From: WHSW01 sp963781265
GTDB taxonomy: Bacteria; Actinomycetota; Thermoleophilia; Solirubrobacterales; 70-9
Length of the DNA: 64,000 bases
Direction: 5' to 3'
Assembly (NCBI GenBank): GCA_963781265.1
Contig: CAWAFH010000011.1
Location: forward strand, 62,001-126,000
A model generated the notes under the pieces. It did no database searches and was not told the origin of the DNA. It saw only the letters and a program-made list of their open reading frames with translations. A program made the position numbers and the translations under genes. How positions within the stretch are numbered: position 1 is the stretch's first letter; the number at the start of each line of letters is the position of its first letter. Below, piece by piece: positions 19,215 to 28,995 of this stretch.

Positions 19215-19829
19215 GTGAGCTCCCTGCGCGTCGGGGTTCTGGCCTCCGGCACCGGCACGAACCTGCAGGCGATCCTCGACTCGGTCCATGGGCGCGACGG
19301 GGTCGAGGTGGTCGCGGTCGGCTCCGACAAGGCCGACGCGATGGCGCTGGAGCGGGCCTCAGGCGCCGGGATCGAGACCGCGGTATTCGCCGCCGCCGAC
19401 TACCCGGATCGCGAGGCGCGCGATCTCGCGATCGCCGACTGGCTCGAGGGGCAGGGGGTCGAGTTGCTGGTCCTCGCCGGCTACATGCAGCTGCTCTCGC
19501 CCGCGTTCATCTCCCGGCTGGCAGGGCGGGCGATCAACGTGCACCCGGCGCTGCTGCCGTCGTTTCCCGGCCTCGACGCGATCGGCCAGGCGCTCGAGCA
19601 CGGCGTCCGGATCACCGGGGTGACGGTCCACTTCGTCGACGAGGGCGTGGACTCCGGGCCGATCATCCTGCAGCGCCCGGTGCCGGTGCCGCCGAGCCGC
19701 GACCGCGAGGCGCTCGAGGCCGCGATCCACGCGACCGAGCACGCCCTGCTGCCGGCTGCGATCGAGCTGATCGCGGCGGGGCGGGTCTCGATCGAGCCGG
19801 GATCGCGCGTGGTCGCGATCGGCGATTAG
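19215..19829 (+). CDS. purN: Phosphoribosylglycinamide formyltransferase
   Basis: PurN transfers the formyl group of 10-formyl-THF to GAR. The 204-residue protein begins with the phosphate loop VLASGTGTNLQAI, has LVLAGYMQLLSPAF, the catalytic Asn/His in INVHPALLPSFPG, and the Asp in VTVHFVDEGVDSGPI. The usual GxHxx Lys/Arg region reads FPGLDAIGQALEHGV, as in the family. GTG 19215, 4 bp after recQ. Intact and of normal length. Confidence 0.95.
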   Translation: MSSLRVGVLASGTGTNLQAILDSVHGRDGVEVVAVGSDKADAMALERASGAGIETAVFAAADYPDREARDLAIADWLEGQGVELLVLAGYMQLLSPAFISRLAGRAINVHPALLPSFPGLDAIGQALEHGVRITGVTVHFVDEGVDSGPIILQRPVPVPPSRDREALEAAIHATEHALLPAAIELIAAGRVSIEPGSRVVAIGD

Positions 19830-19838
19830 ACTCGAAGC

Positions 19839-21457
<1,619 letters not shown>

Positions 21458-21461
<4 letters not shown>

Positions 21462-22145
21462 GCGGGACCGCCACCCTCGACGTGGTCCGGGTGTTCTGCG
21501 CCGCCGACGGCAGCGGCGGCAACCCACTGGGCGTGTTCGTGGACGGCGGCGAGGTACCGGAGGACCGGCGCCAGGCCGTCGCCCGCGACCTCGGCTTCGC
21601 CGAGACGGTGTTCGTCGACGATCGCGAGCGCGCCGAGCTGCGGATCTTCACGCCCGAGGTCGAGCTGCCGCTGGCCGGGCATCCGCTGGTCGGCAGCGCC
21701 TGGCTGCTGCGCGAGCACGGCGCGGCGCCGTCGGTGCTGCGGCCGCCGGCCGGCGAGGTGCACGGTGCGCTTCGACGGCGAGCTCACCCGCGTGACCGCC
21801 GACCCCGAGTGGGGCCCGCCGTTCGAGTTCCTCGAGCTGGGCTCGCCGGCCGAGGTCGACGCGCTGGAGCGGGTACCCGACGGTTACGGGCTGGTCGGCG
21901 CCTGGGCCTGGATCGACCGCGACGCGGGCCTGATCCGCGAGCGGGTCTTCGTCCCCGAGGCCGGGGTCGAGGAGGACGAGGCGACGGGCTCGGCGGCGCT
22001 GCGGCTGTGCGCGCAGCTCGGGCGCCCGATCGAGATCCGCCAGGGGCGCGGCTCGGTGCTCTACGCGGCGCCGGTCGGCCCCGACCGCGCGGAGGTCGCC
22101 GGGCGGGTGGTCGCCGACGGGCGGCGGCCGTACCCCGTCGGCTGA
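21458..22145 (+). CDS. PhzF-family epimerase/isomerase, frameshifted
   Basis: The N-terminal part (TTG 21458, overlapping the purH stop) has the PhzF start VVRVFCA and GNPLGVF, the catalytic-Glu region FAETVFV, and the block TPEVELPLAGHPLVG. After GEV at about base 21761 the homologous reading moves to another frame (VRFDGELTRVTADPEWG... EDEATGSAALRLC... PVG to 22145); one extra base near 21761-21764 explains it. The TGSAA motif and the final GGR-like segment are as expected of the family. Members isomerise small metabolites; the substrate here is unknown. It is rather short for PhzF (about 229 residues when joined). Confidence 0.75.
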
Positions 22146-22152
22146 GCGGCGC

Positions 22153-22648
22153 TCAGGTGATCCCCTGGTCGGCGGCGACGAAGGCGAGGGCGATGAACAG
22201 GATCGAGATCGCCAGCACCCAGCGGCCGTGCTGGTTGTGGCGGCCGAGCAGCATCGCGCCGATCACGAGTCCGCCGATCGGGATCATCACGGCGAGGATG
22301 TAGCCGGCGATCACGAGCCCGTCGGCCGACGCGGGCTTCGCCGGCTCGGCGCGGTAGTTGGTGCGGTGCTCGGTCCACTTGGTCCCGTCCCAGTAGCGCA
22401 TCCCCTGCGCGTTCTCGGGGTCGGCGTACCAGGCCGGGGGCGGCAGCTGGCCGCCTCCGGTCGCGGGCGGTGATTCGATCGCCGACAGCGGCTGCGGATC
22501 CGGCTCGGGCTCGCCTTCGAGCGGCACCCCGGTGTCGAGCGGCACCCGGCTGTTGGTCCAGCGGCTGCCGTTCCAAAAGCGCTGCAGACGCTTCGTCGTC
22601 GGGATCCCGATACCAGCCCGCGGGCGGCGGCTTCGAGGTGCCTTCCAT
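22153..22648 (-). CDS. DUF2510-containing small membrane protein, frameshifted
   Basis: The joined product is about 165 residues: a first DUF2510-like motif (PPPAGWYRDPDDEA then QRFWNGSRWT, interrupted by one extra base near 22588), a Pro/Glu-rich spacer, a second DUF2510 motif (PPAWYADPENAQG, RYWDGTKWTEH), and two C-terminal membrane helices separated by a short HNQHGR loop. DUF2510 proteins are common in Actinobacteria as cytoplasmic aromatic-rich segments attached to membrane domains; their role is unclear. The ATG at 22648 is the first start that gives the complete first motif. It ends 7 bp from the PhzF gene, converging on it. Confidence 0.7.
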
Positions 22649-22690
22649 GCGGGGAGCGTAGAAGCCGCGACCGCCGGAGGGGAGAAGGAG

Positions 22691-22764
22691 TGCCCCCGGT
22701 GGGACTCCAACCCACAACCTTTCGGGTAAAAACCGACTGCTCTAAGCAGTTGAGCTACGGGGGC
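22691..22764 (-). tRNA. tRNA-Lys (TTT) with swapped 19-56 pair
   Basis: A 74-nt cloverleaf: acceptor GCCCCCG/CGGGGGC, D-stem GCTC/GAGC, anticodon loop TTTTTAC (anticodon TTT), T-stem GTGGG/CCCAC, discriminator A, no encoded CCA. The T loop reads TTGGAGT instead of TTCGAGT (G56), and the D loop AACTGCTTA has G18 but C19. The universal G19-C56 contact is thus replaced by C19-G56. A15 and T48 also form an alternative Levitt pair. Pair 27-43 is G/A, a mismatch. The 5' end overlaps the last 10 bases of the HNH gene. Confidence 0.9.
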
Positions 22765-23642
22765 GTCACGGATGATGCCCGAAAGTGACCGCCGCGCTCC
22801 GCGGTGCGGAGACGATGGCAGTTGGCGCATCGCACCTCACACCGAGCGACCTCGGCTTCGAGCTCGGCGAGCGCGCGCTCGCCTCCGACGGCATCACTGA
22901 TCGCGAAACGCTTCGGGCCGACGTGGTCGAACTCCAGGACCGCCGGGTCGACCTCGCCACAGTCGACGCACGACGACCGCCCAAGGATCCCGCCCACGAA
23001 CGCCTGGTTCCGATCGCGCAGCGGCCGGCTCGGCGCCGCCTCGCGGCGAGTGGCCGCTCGCCGCGCGAACGCCAGGCGCCGCCTGGTGCGCCGGCGATGG
23101 CAGTTGACGCAGACGACCTCGCATTTGCCAAGCTCGGCTTCGAGCCGCGCTGACGAGGCGGCGGTGGAGACCAGGTCGGAGACGTTTGCAGCCTTCCCCG
23201 AGCCGACGTGGTCGAACTCGAGCACGCCGACGCGAGGCTCCCCGCAATCCGCACAGCTTCGATCCGCGAGGTACGCAAGTACCAGCTCGCGAGCCACGCT
23301 GCGGCGGCGCTCCTTCGCCGCGGCGACCTGCGCCCTGTGCCGATCACCGCGGGCCCGAAAGTAGTCCTGGAAGCACCGCTTGCACCAATGCTGACGGCCG
23401 TCGCGGCCGCTGCGGCTGAACATCTCAATCGGCTGTGCACGCTCGCAGCGCGGACAGGCCCGCACCTGGCCGCAGATCACCGGGACCCGGACGGTGCGCA
23501 ACGGGATCAGCCGTTGGACATCCCGGGTCCAGACACTGACCGAGCTGAGCGAGACGCCGAGCTCGTCCGCGATGCTCCGTAGCGACCAGCCTCGAATTCG
23601 CAATATGCGTGCCGCTCGGCGTTCCTCGACTTTTCGGCGCAT
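22755..23642 (-). CDS. HTH / zinc-finger / double HNH nuclease-like protein
   Basis: The 295-residue product has, in order: a resolvase-like helix-turn-helix (WSLRSIADELGVSLSSVSVW, about residues 19-38); a zinc-ribbon-like CPRC ... WCKRC module (residues 63-95) with a basic helix; and two tandem HNH-like modules, each with C-x2-C, LEFDHV, and CEV-x-C-x-NCHR-x-RT. This is the arrangement of small phage/intron-type HNH endonucleases that bind specific DNA. ATG 23642 lies 2 bp after a perfect LexA/SOS box. Its stop is inside the tRNA-Lys gene on the same strand. It is probably a selfish or mobile nuclease; DNA target and activity are unproven. Confidence 0.72.
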   Translation of the reverse strand: MRRKVEERRAARILRIRGWSLRSIADELGVSLSSVSVWTRDVQRLIPLRTVRVPVICGQVRACPRCERAQPIEMFSRSGRDGRQHWCKRCFQDYFRARGDRHRAQVAAAKERRRSVARELVLAYLADRSCADCGEPRVGVLEFDHVGSGKAANVSDLVSTAASSARLEAELGKCEVVCVNCHRRRTRRRLAFARRAATRREAAPSRPLRDRNQAFVGGILGRSSCVDCGEVDPAVLEFDHVGPKRFAISDAVGGERALAELEAEVARCEVRCANCHRLRTAERGGHFRASSVTPP

Positions 23643-23644
23643 AG

Positions 23645-23658
23645 CGAACGTATGTTCG
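23645..23658. promoter_or_regulatory. Predicted LexA (SOS) box
   Basis: CGAACGTATGTTCG is a perfect match to the Gram-positive/actinobacterial LexA consensus CGAAC-N4-GTTCG, with palindromic arms. It sits 2 bp upstream of the HNH gene start (minus strand) and 63 bp upstream of the divergent Rrf2 gene, where LexA would block transcription of the HNH gene. Confidence 0.7.
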
Positions 23659-23721
23659 CGATCGCACCGGACGGAACGCCGCCACCGACTCGATCCAGTT
23701 CGCGCCTTTACAGTCTCTGGC

Positions 23722-24222
23722 GTGCGGGTCTCCGCGAAAGCCGATTACGCCGTCCGCGCGATGGTCGAGCTCGCCTCGTCCGGCGCGTCGGAGTCCGCGC
23801 CCGCGAAGGGCGAGGTGCTCGCCGCCGCTCAGTCGATCCCCGTTCGCTTCCTCGAGAACATCCTCGGCGAACTGCGCGTCCACGGGCTCGTGCACAGCCG
23901 GCGCGGCGCCGACGGCGGCTACTGGCTGGCCCGCGCGGCCGACGACGTCACCCTCGCCGAGGTCATCCGCGCGGTCGAGGGCCCGCTCGCGACCGTGCAC
24001 GGCGAGGCGGCCGACGAGCTCGATTACCCCGGCGGCTCCCAACCGCTGCGCGAGGTCTGGCTGGCGCTGCGGGCGAATATCCGCCAGGTGCTCGAGTCGG
24101 TGACCCTCGCCGACGTCGTCGGCGGCGCCCTGCCGGAGCCGATCCCGACGCTCGCCGAGCACCCCGACGCCTCGCTGCCGCGCGACTCCCGCTTTGCTCA
24201 AGGACCAGCCGAGCCGCTCTAG
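23722..24222 (+). CDS. Rrf2-family transcriptional regulator 1
   Basis: The 166-residue winged-helix protein starts VRVSAKADYAVRAMVELA, with the Rrf2 block SIPVRFLENILGELRVHGLVHSRRGADGGYWLAR. The three closely spaced cysteines of Fe-S Rrf2 proteins (IscR, NsrR) are absent, placing it with the non-cluster CymR/CysR-like members that sense cysteine status through other partners (family knowledge). GTG 23722. It is convergent with the sulfate transporter operon and paralogous to the Rrf2 gene at 28490, which flanks the other side of that operon. Control of sulfate uptake is the likely role (inference). Confidence 0.85.
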   Translation: MRVSAKADYAVRAMVELASSGASESAPAKGEVLAAAQSIPVRFLENILGELRVHGLVHSRRGADGGYWLARAADDVTLAEVIRAVEGPLATVHGEAADELDYPGGSQPLREVWLALRANIRQVLESVTLADVVGGALPEPIPTLAEHPDASLPRDSRFAQGPAEPL

Positions 24223-24285
24223 GACCGGCGAGCGTGGATCGGCAGCTCGCCTCGCCGAGCTGAACAACGCGCTCGGGTCTTACAC

Positions 24286-24414
24286 CTAGCCGTCGCGCTC
24301 CGCGGCTCGACGGGCCTCGCCGTCGATCTGCCGGACCGTCGCCCAGAGGACCATGCCGACGAACGCGATCAGGATCGCGAGCATCGCGGTTGCCACCACG
24401 GCGGCGAGGCTCAT
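24286..24414 (-). CDS. Small single-span membrane protein at the end of the sulfate transporter operon
   Basis: An uninterrupted 42-codon frame from ATG 24414 to TAG 24286: MSLAAVVATAMLA start, one hydrophobic helix (residues about 3-27, ending MVLWA), then a charged tail (RQIDGEARRAAERDG). A GGCGGGG stretch lies about 11 nt upstream. It follows cysA by 18 bp on the same strand, so it is probably cotranscribed. The N-out/C-in topology with positive tail is consistent with a small subunit or regulator of the permease. No family recognised; the assignment rests on context, codon quality and the clean amphipathic layout. Confidence 0.5.
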   Translation of the reverse strand: MSLAAVVATAMLAILIAFVGMVLWATVRQIDGEARRAAERDG

Positions 24415-24432
24415 CGTCGGCTGCACCCCGCC

Positions 24433-25428
24433 TCAGGCGAGGACGAGCTCCTCGGTGCGCGGGCTGGCGCCGTTCTCGTCGAAGCGACGCGCGCGGGCGG
24501 CGGTGACGTAGACGATCTGCCGCTCGGCCAGCTCGAGCTCCTCCACCTGGGCACGGGTGAGCTGGGCGATCAGCGGGCTCTCGTCGGCGAGCGTCAGCTC
24601 GATCCGCACCTCGAAGCCGAGGTAGACGATCCGATCGATCATCGCCTCCTCCGAGCTCGAATGCGGGACGTGCGAGATCTGCACGTCGTGCGGTCGCACC
24701 AGCGCCTCGCCGATCCGGTTCGCGGTCCCGACGAAGCTCATCACGAACTCGGTCTCGGGATGGTCGTAGAGGTCGGTCGGCTTGCCGGCCTGCTCGACCG
24801 CGCCGTCGTTCATGACGACGATCTGCTCGGCGACGTCCATCGCCTCCTCCTGATCGTGGGTGACGAAGATCGTCGTCACGTGGACCTCGTCGTGCAGCCG
24901 GCGCAGCCACTGGCGCAGCTCGGTGCGCACCCGCGCGTCGAGGGCGCCGAACGGCTCGTCGAGCAGCAGCACCTTCGGCTCGACGGCGAGCGCCCGGGCC
25001 AGCGCCATCCGCTGGCGCTGGCCGCCGGAGAGCTGGGAGGGATAGCGGTCGATCAATCCCTCGAGCTGGACGAGCGCGAGCAGCTCGTGCACCCGCTCGT
25101 TGATCTCCTTCTTCGGCCGCTTGCGGATGCTCAGGCCGAAGGCGACGTTGTCGCCGACCGACATGTGCTTGAACGCCGCGTAGTGCTGGAAGCAGAAGCC
25201 GACGTTGCGGTCCTGGACGCTGACGTGGGTCATGTCCTCGTCGGAGATGATCACCCGCCCCGAGTCGGGCTCCTCGAGCCCGGCGATCACCCGCAGCAGG
25301 GTCGACTTGCCGCTGCCGCTCGGGCCGAGCAGGGCCGTGAGCGACCCGTCCGGCACCTCGATCGACACTTCGTCGAGGGCGACGAAGTCGCCGAAGCGCT
25401 TGACCGCGTTCTCAACCGTGATTCCCAT
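24433..25428 (-). CDS. cysA: Sulfate/thiosulfate ABC transporter ATP-binding protein
   Basis: The 331-residue ATPase has Walker A GPSGSGKST near residue 37, Q-loop, signature LSGGQRQR, Walker B VLLLDEP and the His-loop FVTHDQEEAMD, plus a C-terminal TOBE-like domain (from about residue 235) of the CysA type. ATG 25428 is preceded by AGGAG at good spacing. Its start overlaps the end of cysW by 17 bp. It energises the CysT-CysW permease for sulfate uptake at the inner face of the membrane. Confidence 0.94.
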   Translation of the reverse strand: MGITVENAVKRFGDFVALDEVSIEVPDGSLTALLGPSGSGKSTLLRVIAGLEEPDSGRVIISDEDMTHVSVQDRNVGFCFQHYAAFKHMSVGDNVAFGLSIRKRPKKEINERVHELLALVQLEGLIDRYPSQLSGGQRQRMALARALAVEPKVLLLDEPFGALDARVRTELRQWLRRLHDEVHVTTIFVTHDQEEAMDVAEQIVVMNDGAVEQAGKPTDLYDHPETEFVMSFVGTANRIGEALVRPHDVQISHVPHSSSEEAMIDRIVYLGFEVRIELTLADESPLIAQLTRAQVEELELAERQIVYVTAARARRFDENGASPRTEELVLA

Positions 25429-26344
25429 CAGGGGTCTCCTTTCCGGAGGTGAGTGCCGCGTCGCCGACGGCGATCGCGGAGGGGGCCTTCGCCTGTTTGT
25501 CACGGCGCTGGATCAGGTTCATGAAGAGGAGGACGCAGAGGGCCATGACCGCGAGCACGAGCGATGCCGCGTAGGCGCCGGCGACGTCGAAGTGCTCGTA
25601 CTGGTTCTCGACCAGGAGCGTCGCCGTCTCGGTCTTGCCCTCGATCTTGCCGGAGACGACGCTGACCGCGCCGAACTCGCCGATCGCGCGGGCGCTCGCG
25701 AGCACCACGCCGTACGTGACGCCCCAGCGGATCGATGGCAAGGTGATCCGCCAGAAGGTCTGCCAGCCGCCGGCGCCGAGCGTCGCGGCGGCCTGCTCCT
25801 GATCGTCACCGATCTCCTGGAGGACGGGCGTCACCTCGCGAACCACGAACGGCAGCGAGACGAAGATCGTCGCCAGAACCATCCCCGGAACCGAGAAGAT
25901 CACCCGGATCCCGTGGTCGAGAAGCCACGGTCCGAACCAGCCGTCGACGCTGCCGTACACGAGCACCAGCGAGAGACCGATCACGATCGGCGAGACCGCG
26001 AACGGAAGGTCGATGAGCCCGTTGAGGATCGCCTTGCCGCGGAACTTCTGGCGCACCAAGACGAGCGCGCAGGCGATGCCGAAGACGGTGTTCAACGGCA
26101 CCGCGATCGCGGCGATCAGGATCGTCAGATAGAACGCGTGCAGGGCCTCCGGCGTGGTCACCGACTCCCAGGCGTGGGCGACCCCGTCGTCGAACGCCTT
26201 GAAGAAGATCAGGACCACCGGGATCAGCAGGAGCGCGAACAGGTAGCCCAGGGCGATCGTCCGCAGCCCGTACTTGGTCAACCGGCCCGTTGCGGGGCGG
26301 CCGCGGACGGGCCCGGGCTGGATTGCGCCGGTGTCAGCCGACAT
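25412..26344 (-). CDS. cysW: Sulfate ABC transporter permease CysW
   Basis: The 310-residue permease has six predicted membrane helices beginning at about residue 31 and the conserved sulfate-permease loop ARAIGEFGAVSVVSG that contacts CysA, followed by KIEGKTETATLLVENQYE. The block LIDLPFAVSPIVIGLSL is diagnostic of the CysW branch. ATG 26344 overlaps the end of cysT by 11 bp. It forms the heterodimeric channel with CysT. Confidence 0.93.
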   Translation of the reverse strand: MSADTGAIQPGPVRGRPATGRLTKYGLRTIALGYLFALLLIPVVLIFFKAFDDGVAHAWESVTTPEALHAFYLTILIAAIAVPLNTVFGIACALVLVRQKFRGKAILNGLIDLPFAVSPIVIGLSLVLVYGSVDGWFGPWLLDHGIRVIFSVPGMVLATIFVSLPFVVREVTPVLQEIGDDQEQAAATLGAGGWQTFWRITLPSIRWGVTYGVVLASARAIGEFGAVSVVSGKIEGKTETATLLVENQYEHFDVAGAYAASLVLAVMALCVLLFMNLIQRRDKQAKAPSAIAVGDAALTSGKETPDGNHG

Positions 26345-27179
26345 GGCGGAGGCTCCGGCGGGAGAGGAACCCGATCGCGATCAGGACGATGAGCGAGATC
26401 GCCAGCAGCACGACGGAGACCGCGGCCGCGGTGATCTCGCGGTCGCTCTGGATCTGACTGAAGATGAACACCGAGGAGACCTCGGTCTTGAACGGGATGT
26501 TGCCCGAGATCAGGACCAGCGAGCCGAACTCGCCGATCGAGCGCGCGAACGCGAGCGCGATCCCGGAGAGGATCGCCGGTCGCAGGTTCGGCAGGATGAT
26601 CCGCCGGAAGGTGGTCAGCGGTCCGGCGCCGAGCGACGCGGCCGCCTCCTCCATGTCCTGGTCGAGCTCGAGCAGCACGGGCTGCACCGAGCGGATCACG
26701 AACGGCAGCGTGACGAACAGCAGCGCCAGGACGACGCCGATCCGCGTGAACGCGACCCCGGAGAGACCGAGGACGCCGTTGTCGCCGTAGAGCGCCAGCA
26801 GGGTGATCCCGGCGACGATCGTCGGCAGGGCGAACGGCAGGTCGATCAGCGAGTTGACGATCCGCTTGCCGGGGAACTCGTCGCGGACGAGAACCCAGGC
26901 GATGATCGTGCCGGCGATCGCGTTGATCGCGACCACGATCGCCGAGGCGCCCAGGGTCAGCTTCAGCGCCGCGATCGCCTGCGGCGCGGTGACGTCATCC
27001 CAGAACGAAGCGAGGCCGTCCTCGAACGACTTCGAGACGACCGCGGCGAGCGGGATCAGGACGATCAGGCTCAGGTACCCGATCACCAGTCCCCGGGTGA
27101 GCCCGGGGCCGCCGAGGCCGAGCCTGAAGCCCGGCCTCGACGGTGCCTTGGCAGTTGCGACGGCCCCTTGACTACTCAT
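26334..27179 (-). CDS. cysT: Sulfate ABC transporter permease CysT
   Basis: The 281-residue permease has six membrane helices, the block LIDLPFALPTIVAGITLLALYG typical of CysT/CysU, and the coupling loop FARSIGEFGSLVLISGNIPFKTEV. A start at 27179 (ATG) is preceded by a 43-bp gap after the binding-protein stop. It pairs with CysW. The gene order sbp-cysT-cysW-cysA matches classical sulfate operons. Confidence 0.93.
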   Translation of the reverse strand: MSSQGAVATAKAPSRPGFRLGLGGPGLTRGLVIGYLSLIVLIPLAAVVSKSFEDGLASFWDDVTAPQAIAALKLTLGASAIVVAINAIAGTIIAWVLVRDEFPGKRIVNSLIDLPFALPTIVAGITLLALYGDNGVLGLSGVAFTRIGVVLALLFVTLPFVIRSVQPVLLELDQDMEEAAASLGAGPLTTFRRIILPNLRPAILSGIALAFARSIGEFGSLVLISGNIPFKTEVSSVFIFSQIQSDREITAAAVSVVLLAISLIVLIAIGFLSRRSLRHVG

Positions 27180-27222
27180 GGCGCCTCAACAGCGGCGCGG
27201 CTCGGCTTCGCTTCGCTCCGCC

Positions 27223-28323
27223 TCACTCCGTCGCAACCCCCAGGTTCTGCTCGATCTCCGCGATCGAACCGTTCTCCGGATCGAAGAAGTCGGTGGTCAC
27301 CTGGTCCCAGCCACCGAGGTCATCGATCGTGAACAGGTCCGCGGGAGTCGGGAACTTGTCCGCGTTCTGCTTGAACACCGACTCGACCACCGGCCGGTAG
27401 CCGTTGTCGGCCCAGAGCTGCTGCGCTTCGTCGGTGTACTCGTAGTCGACGAACTTCTGCGCCGCCTCGTCCGCGTCAGTGGTGACCGCGATCGGCGTCT
27501 GGATCAGGATCGTCGAGTCGGGGACGACGTAGTCGATGTCCTCGCCGGCCTGCTGGGCCGCGATTGCCTCGTTCTCGTAGGCGAGCAGGACGTCCCCCTT
27601 ACCGCCGAGAAACGTCCCGAGCGAGTCGCGGGCGCTCTCGTCCTGGACCGGGACGTTGTTGAGCAGGTCGGAGATGTACTGCAGCCCCTCCTCCTCGGAC
27701 TTGCCCTGGGTCAGGACCTGGTCGCCGTAGGCGGCCATCAGGTTCCAGCGGGCGCCGCCGGAGGTGAACGGGTTCGGCGTCAGGACCTCGACGTCCCTCC
27801 TGGGTCAGGTCATCCCAGCTCTGGATGTTCTCGGGGTTGCCCTTGCGGGTGACGAAGACGACGACCGAGTCCTCGACGATGCCGTTGTACTCGTTCTGGT
27901 TCCAGTCCTCGGCGACGAGGCCGGCGTCGACCAGGCGAGTCATGTCCGGCTCGAGCGAGAAGTGGACGACATCGGCGGGCTGGCCGGCCTCGACCGCTCG
28001 CGACTGGTCGCCCGAGGAGCCGAACGAGTTCGAGAACTCGACGCCCTCGCCGTCGGGGGTCGCGTTGAACCCTGGCTCGAGGTCGCCGGTGTACGCCTCC
28101 TCCGGGGTCGAGTAGGCGACGAGGTCGATTGAGCCGCCGGAGCCGCCGGAGCCGTCGAATCGTCGGACGATCCCCCGCAGGCCGCGACGCCGAGCGCGAG
28201 CGCGCCGGAGAGCGCCGCGACGGCGAGCAGCCGGGCACCGCCGCGGGGCCGCGCGTCCGCCACACGGTTTTCCGTGGCGTTCGCGGCCCCACCGCGATGA
28301 AGCTTCTGAAGGAAGCGAGTCAT
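27223..28323 (-). CDS. sbp: Sulfate-binding protein, with two compensating frameshifts
   Basis: A lipoprotein-type signal (RLLAVAALSGALALGVAACGG, lipobox Cys near residue 44) is followed by the Sbp core: DLVAYSTPEEAY, SFGSSGDQSRAVEAGQPADVV, SVVVFVTRKGNPENI and, after a break, the C-terminal half with YISDLLNNVPVQD, KGDVLLAYENEA and QLWADNGYRPV. The signal and the C-terminal half are in one frame; the middle (about 28155 to 27794) is in another. One base lost near 28155 and one gained near 27794 explain both. ATG 28323 is chosen since AAAGGTG lies 12 nt upstream. It delivers periplasmic-side sulfate to CysTW. The conserved middle argues for sequence errors rather than decay. Confidence 0.85.
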
Positions 28324-28489
28324 GTTTAGCGTTTTCACCTTTCTTGATTGGGTTACTTGGGAATACGAATAGCGCGGCAGAGTAGCAGAAGCGATTCCGG
28401 TTTCGACGACCGAATCGGATCGCGCTCGCGCCGTGCATCACCGCCGACCCGTGCGGCGCTGCACCGGCTCGCTGGGTGACAATGCGCCG
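28324..28489. promoter_or_regulatory. Divergent control region between sbp and Rrf2 regulator 2
   Basis: About 165 bp, with an unusually A+T-rich 60-bp stretch next to sbp (28324-28380) in a GC-rich genome. On the minus strand it contains ATTCGTATTCCC and AAGTAACCCAATC, a plausible operator for the adjacent Rrf2 protein, and the candidate -10 TACTCT. The exact operator is not definable from one sequence. Confidence 0.45.
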
Positions 28490-28945
28490 GTGCGGGTGAC
28501 GGCAAAAGCCGAGTACGCGGTGCGCGCGGTGATGGAGCTCGCCGCGGGCGAGGGCAAGCCGGTGAAGCGCGACACGATCGTCGCCGCGCAGGGGATCCCG
28601 CCGAAGTTCCTGGAGAACATCCTCTCCGAGCTGCGCCACGCGGGGCTGGTGGAGAGCCAGCGGGGCGCCGACGGCGGCTATTGGCTGAGCACGGACCCGG
28701 CGCAGATCACGGTCGCGGACGTGATGCGCGCGGTCGAGGGGCCGCTGGCGAGCGTGCGCTCGAGCCGGCCGGAGACGCTCGAGTACGAGGGTCTCGCGGA
28801 GCCGCTCCAGTACGTCTGGGTGGCGCTCCGCTCGACGATCCGCTCGGTGCTCGCCGAGGTGACGATCGCCGACCTGATCAGCGGCAAGCTCCCCAAGCAC
28901 GTCGTCGCGATGACCAAGGACCCGGACGCCTGGATCTCGCAGTAG
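28490..28945 (+). CDS. Rrf2-family transcriptional regulator 2 (CymR/CysR-like)
   Basis: The 151-residue protein begins VRVTAKAEYAVRAVMELA and has IPPKFLENILSELRHAGLVESQRGADGGYWLS, nearly the same recognition-helix region as Rrf2 regulator 1. It lacks the Fe-S cysteines. It is divergent from the sulfate-binding protein gene and 50 bp upstream of the persulfide dioxygenase-like gene. The position suggests repression of both sulfate uptake and sulfur oxidation genes according to cysteine or sulfide status (inference). GTG 28490. Confidence 0.87.
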   Translation: MRVTAKAEYAVRAVMELAAGEGKPVKRDTIVAAQGIPPKFLENILSELRHAGLVESQRGADGGYWLSTDPAQITVADVMRAVEGPLASVRSSRPETLEYEGLAEPLQYVWVALRSTIRSVLAEVTIADLISGKLPKHVVAMTKDPDAWISQ

Positions 28946-28995
28946 GAAAGTAGGGTTGAACGCCGTTCGAGAGTCGGGAAGGATTGGTGCCGGCG

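Noticed and set aside
22692..22830. N-terminal extension of the DUF2510 protein through the tRNA
   Set aside because: The extension is translation of tRNA-Lys and HNH sequence; the first motif starts at ATG 22648.
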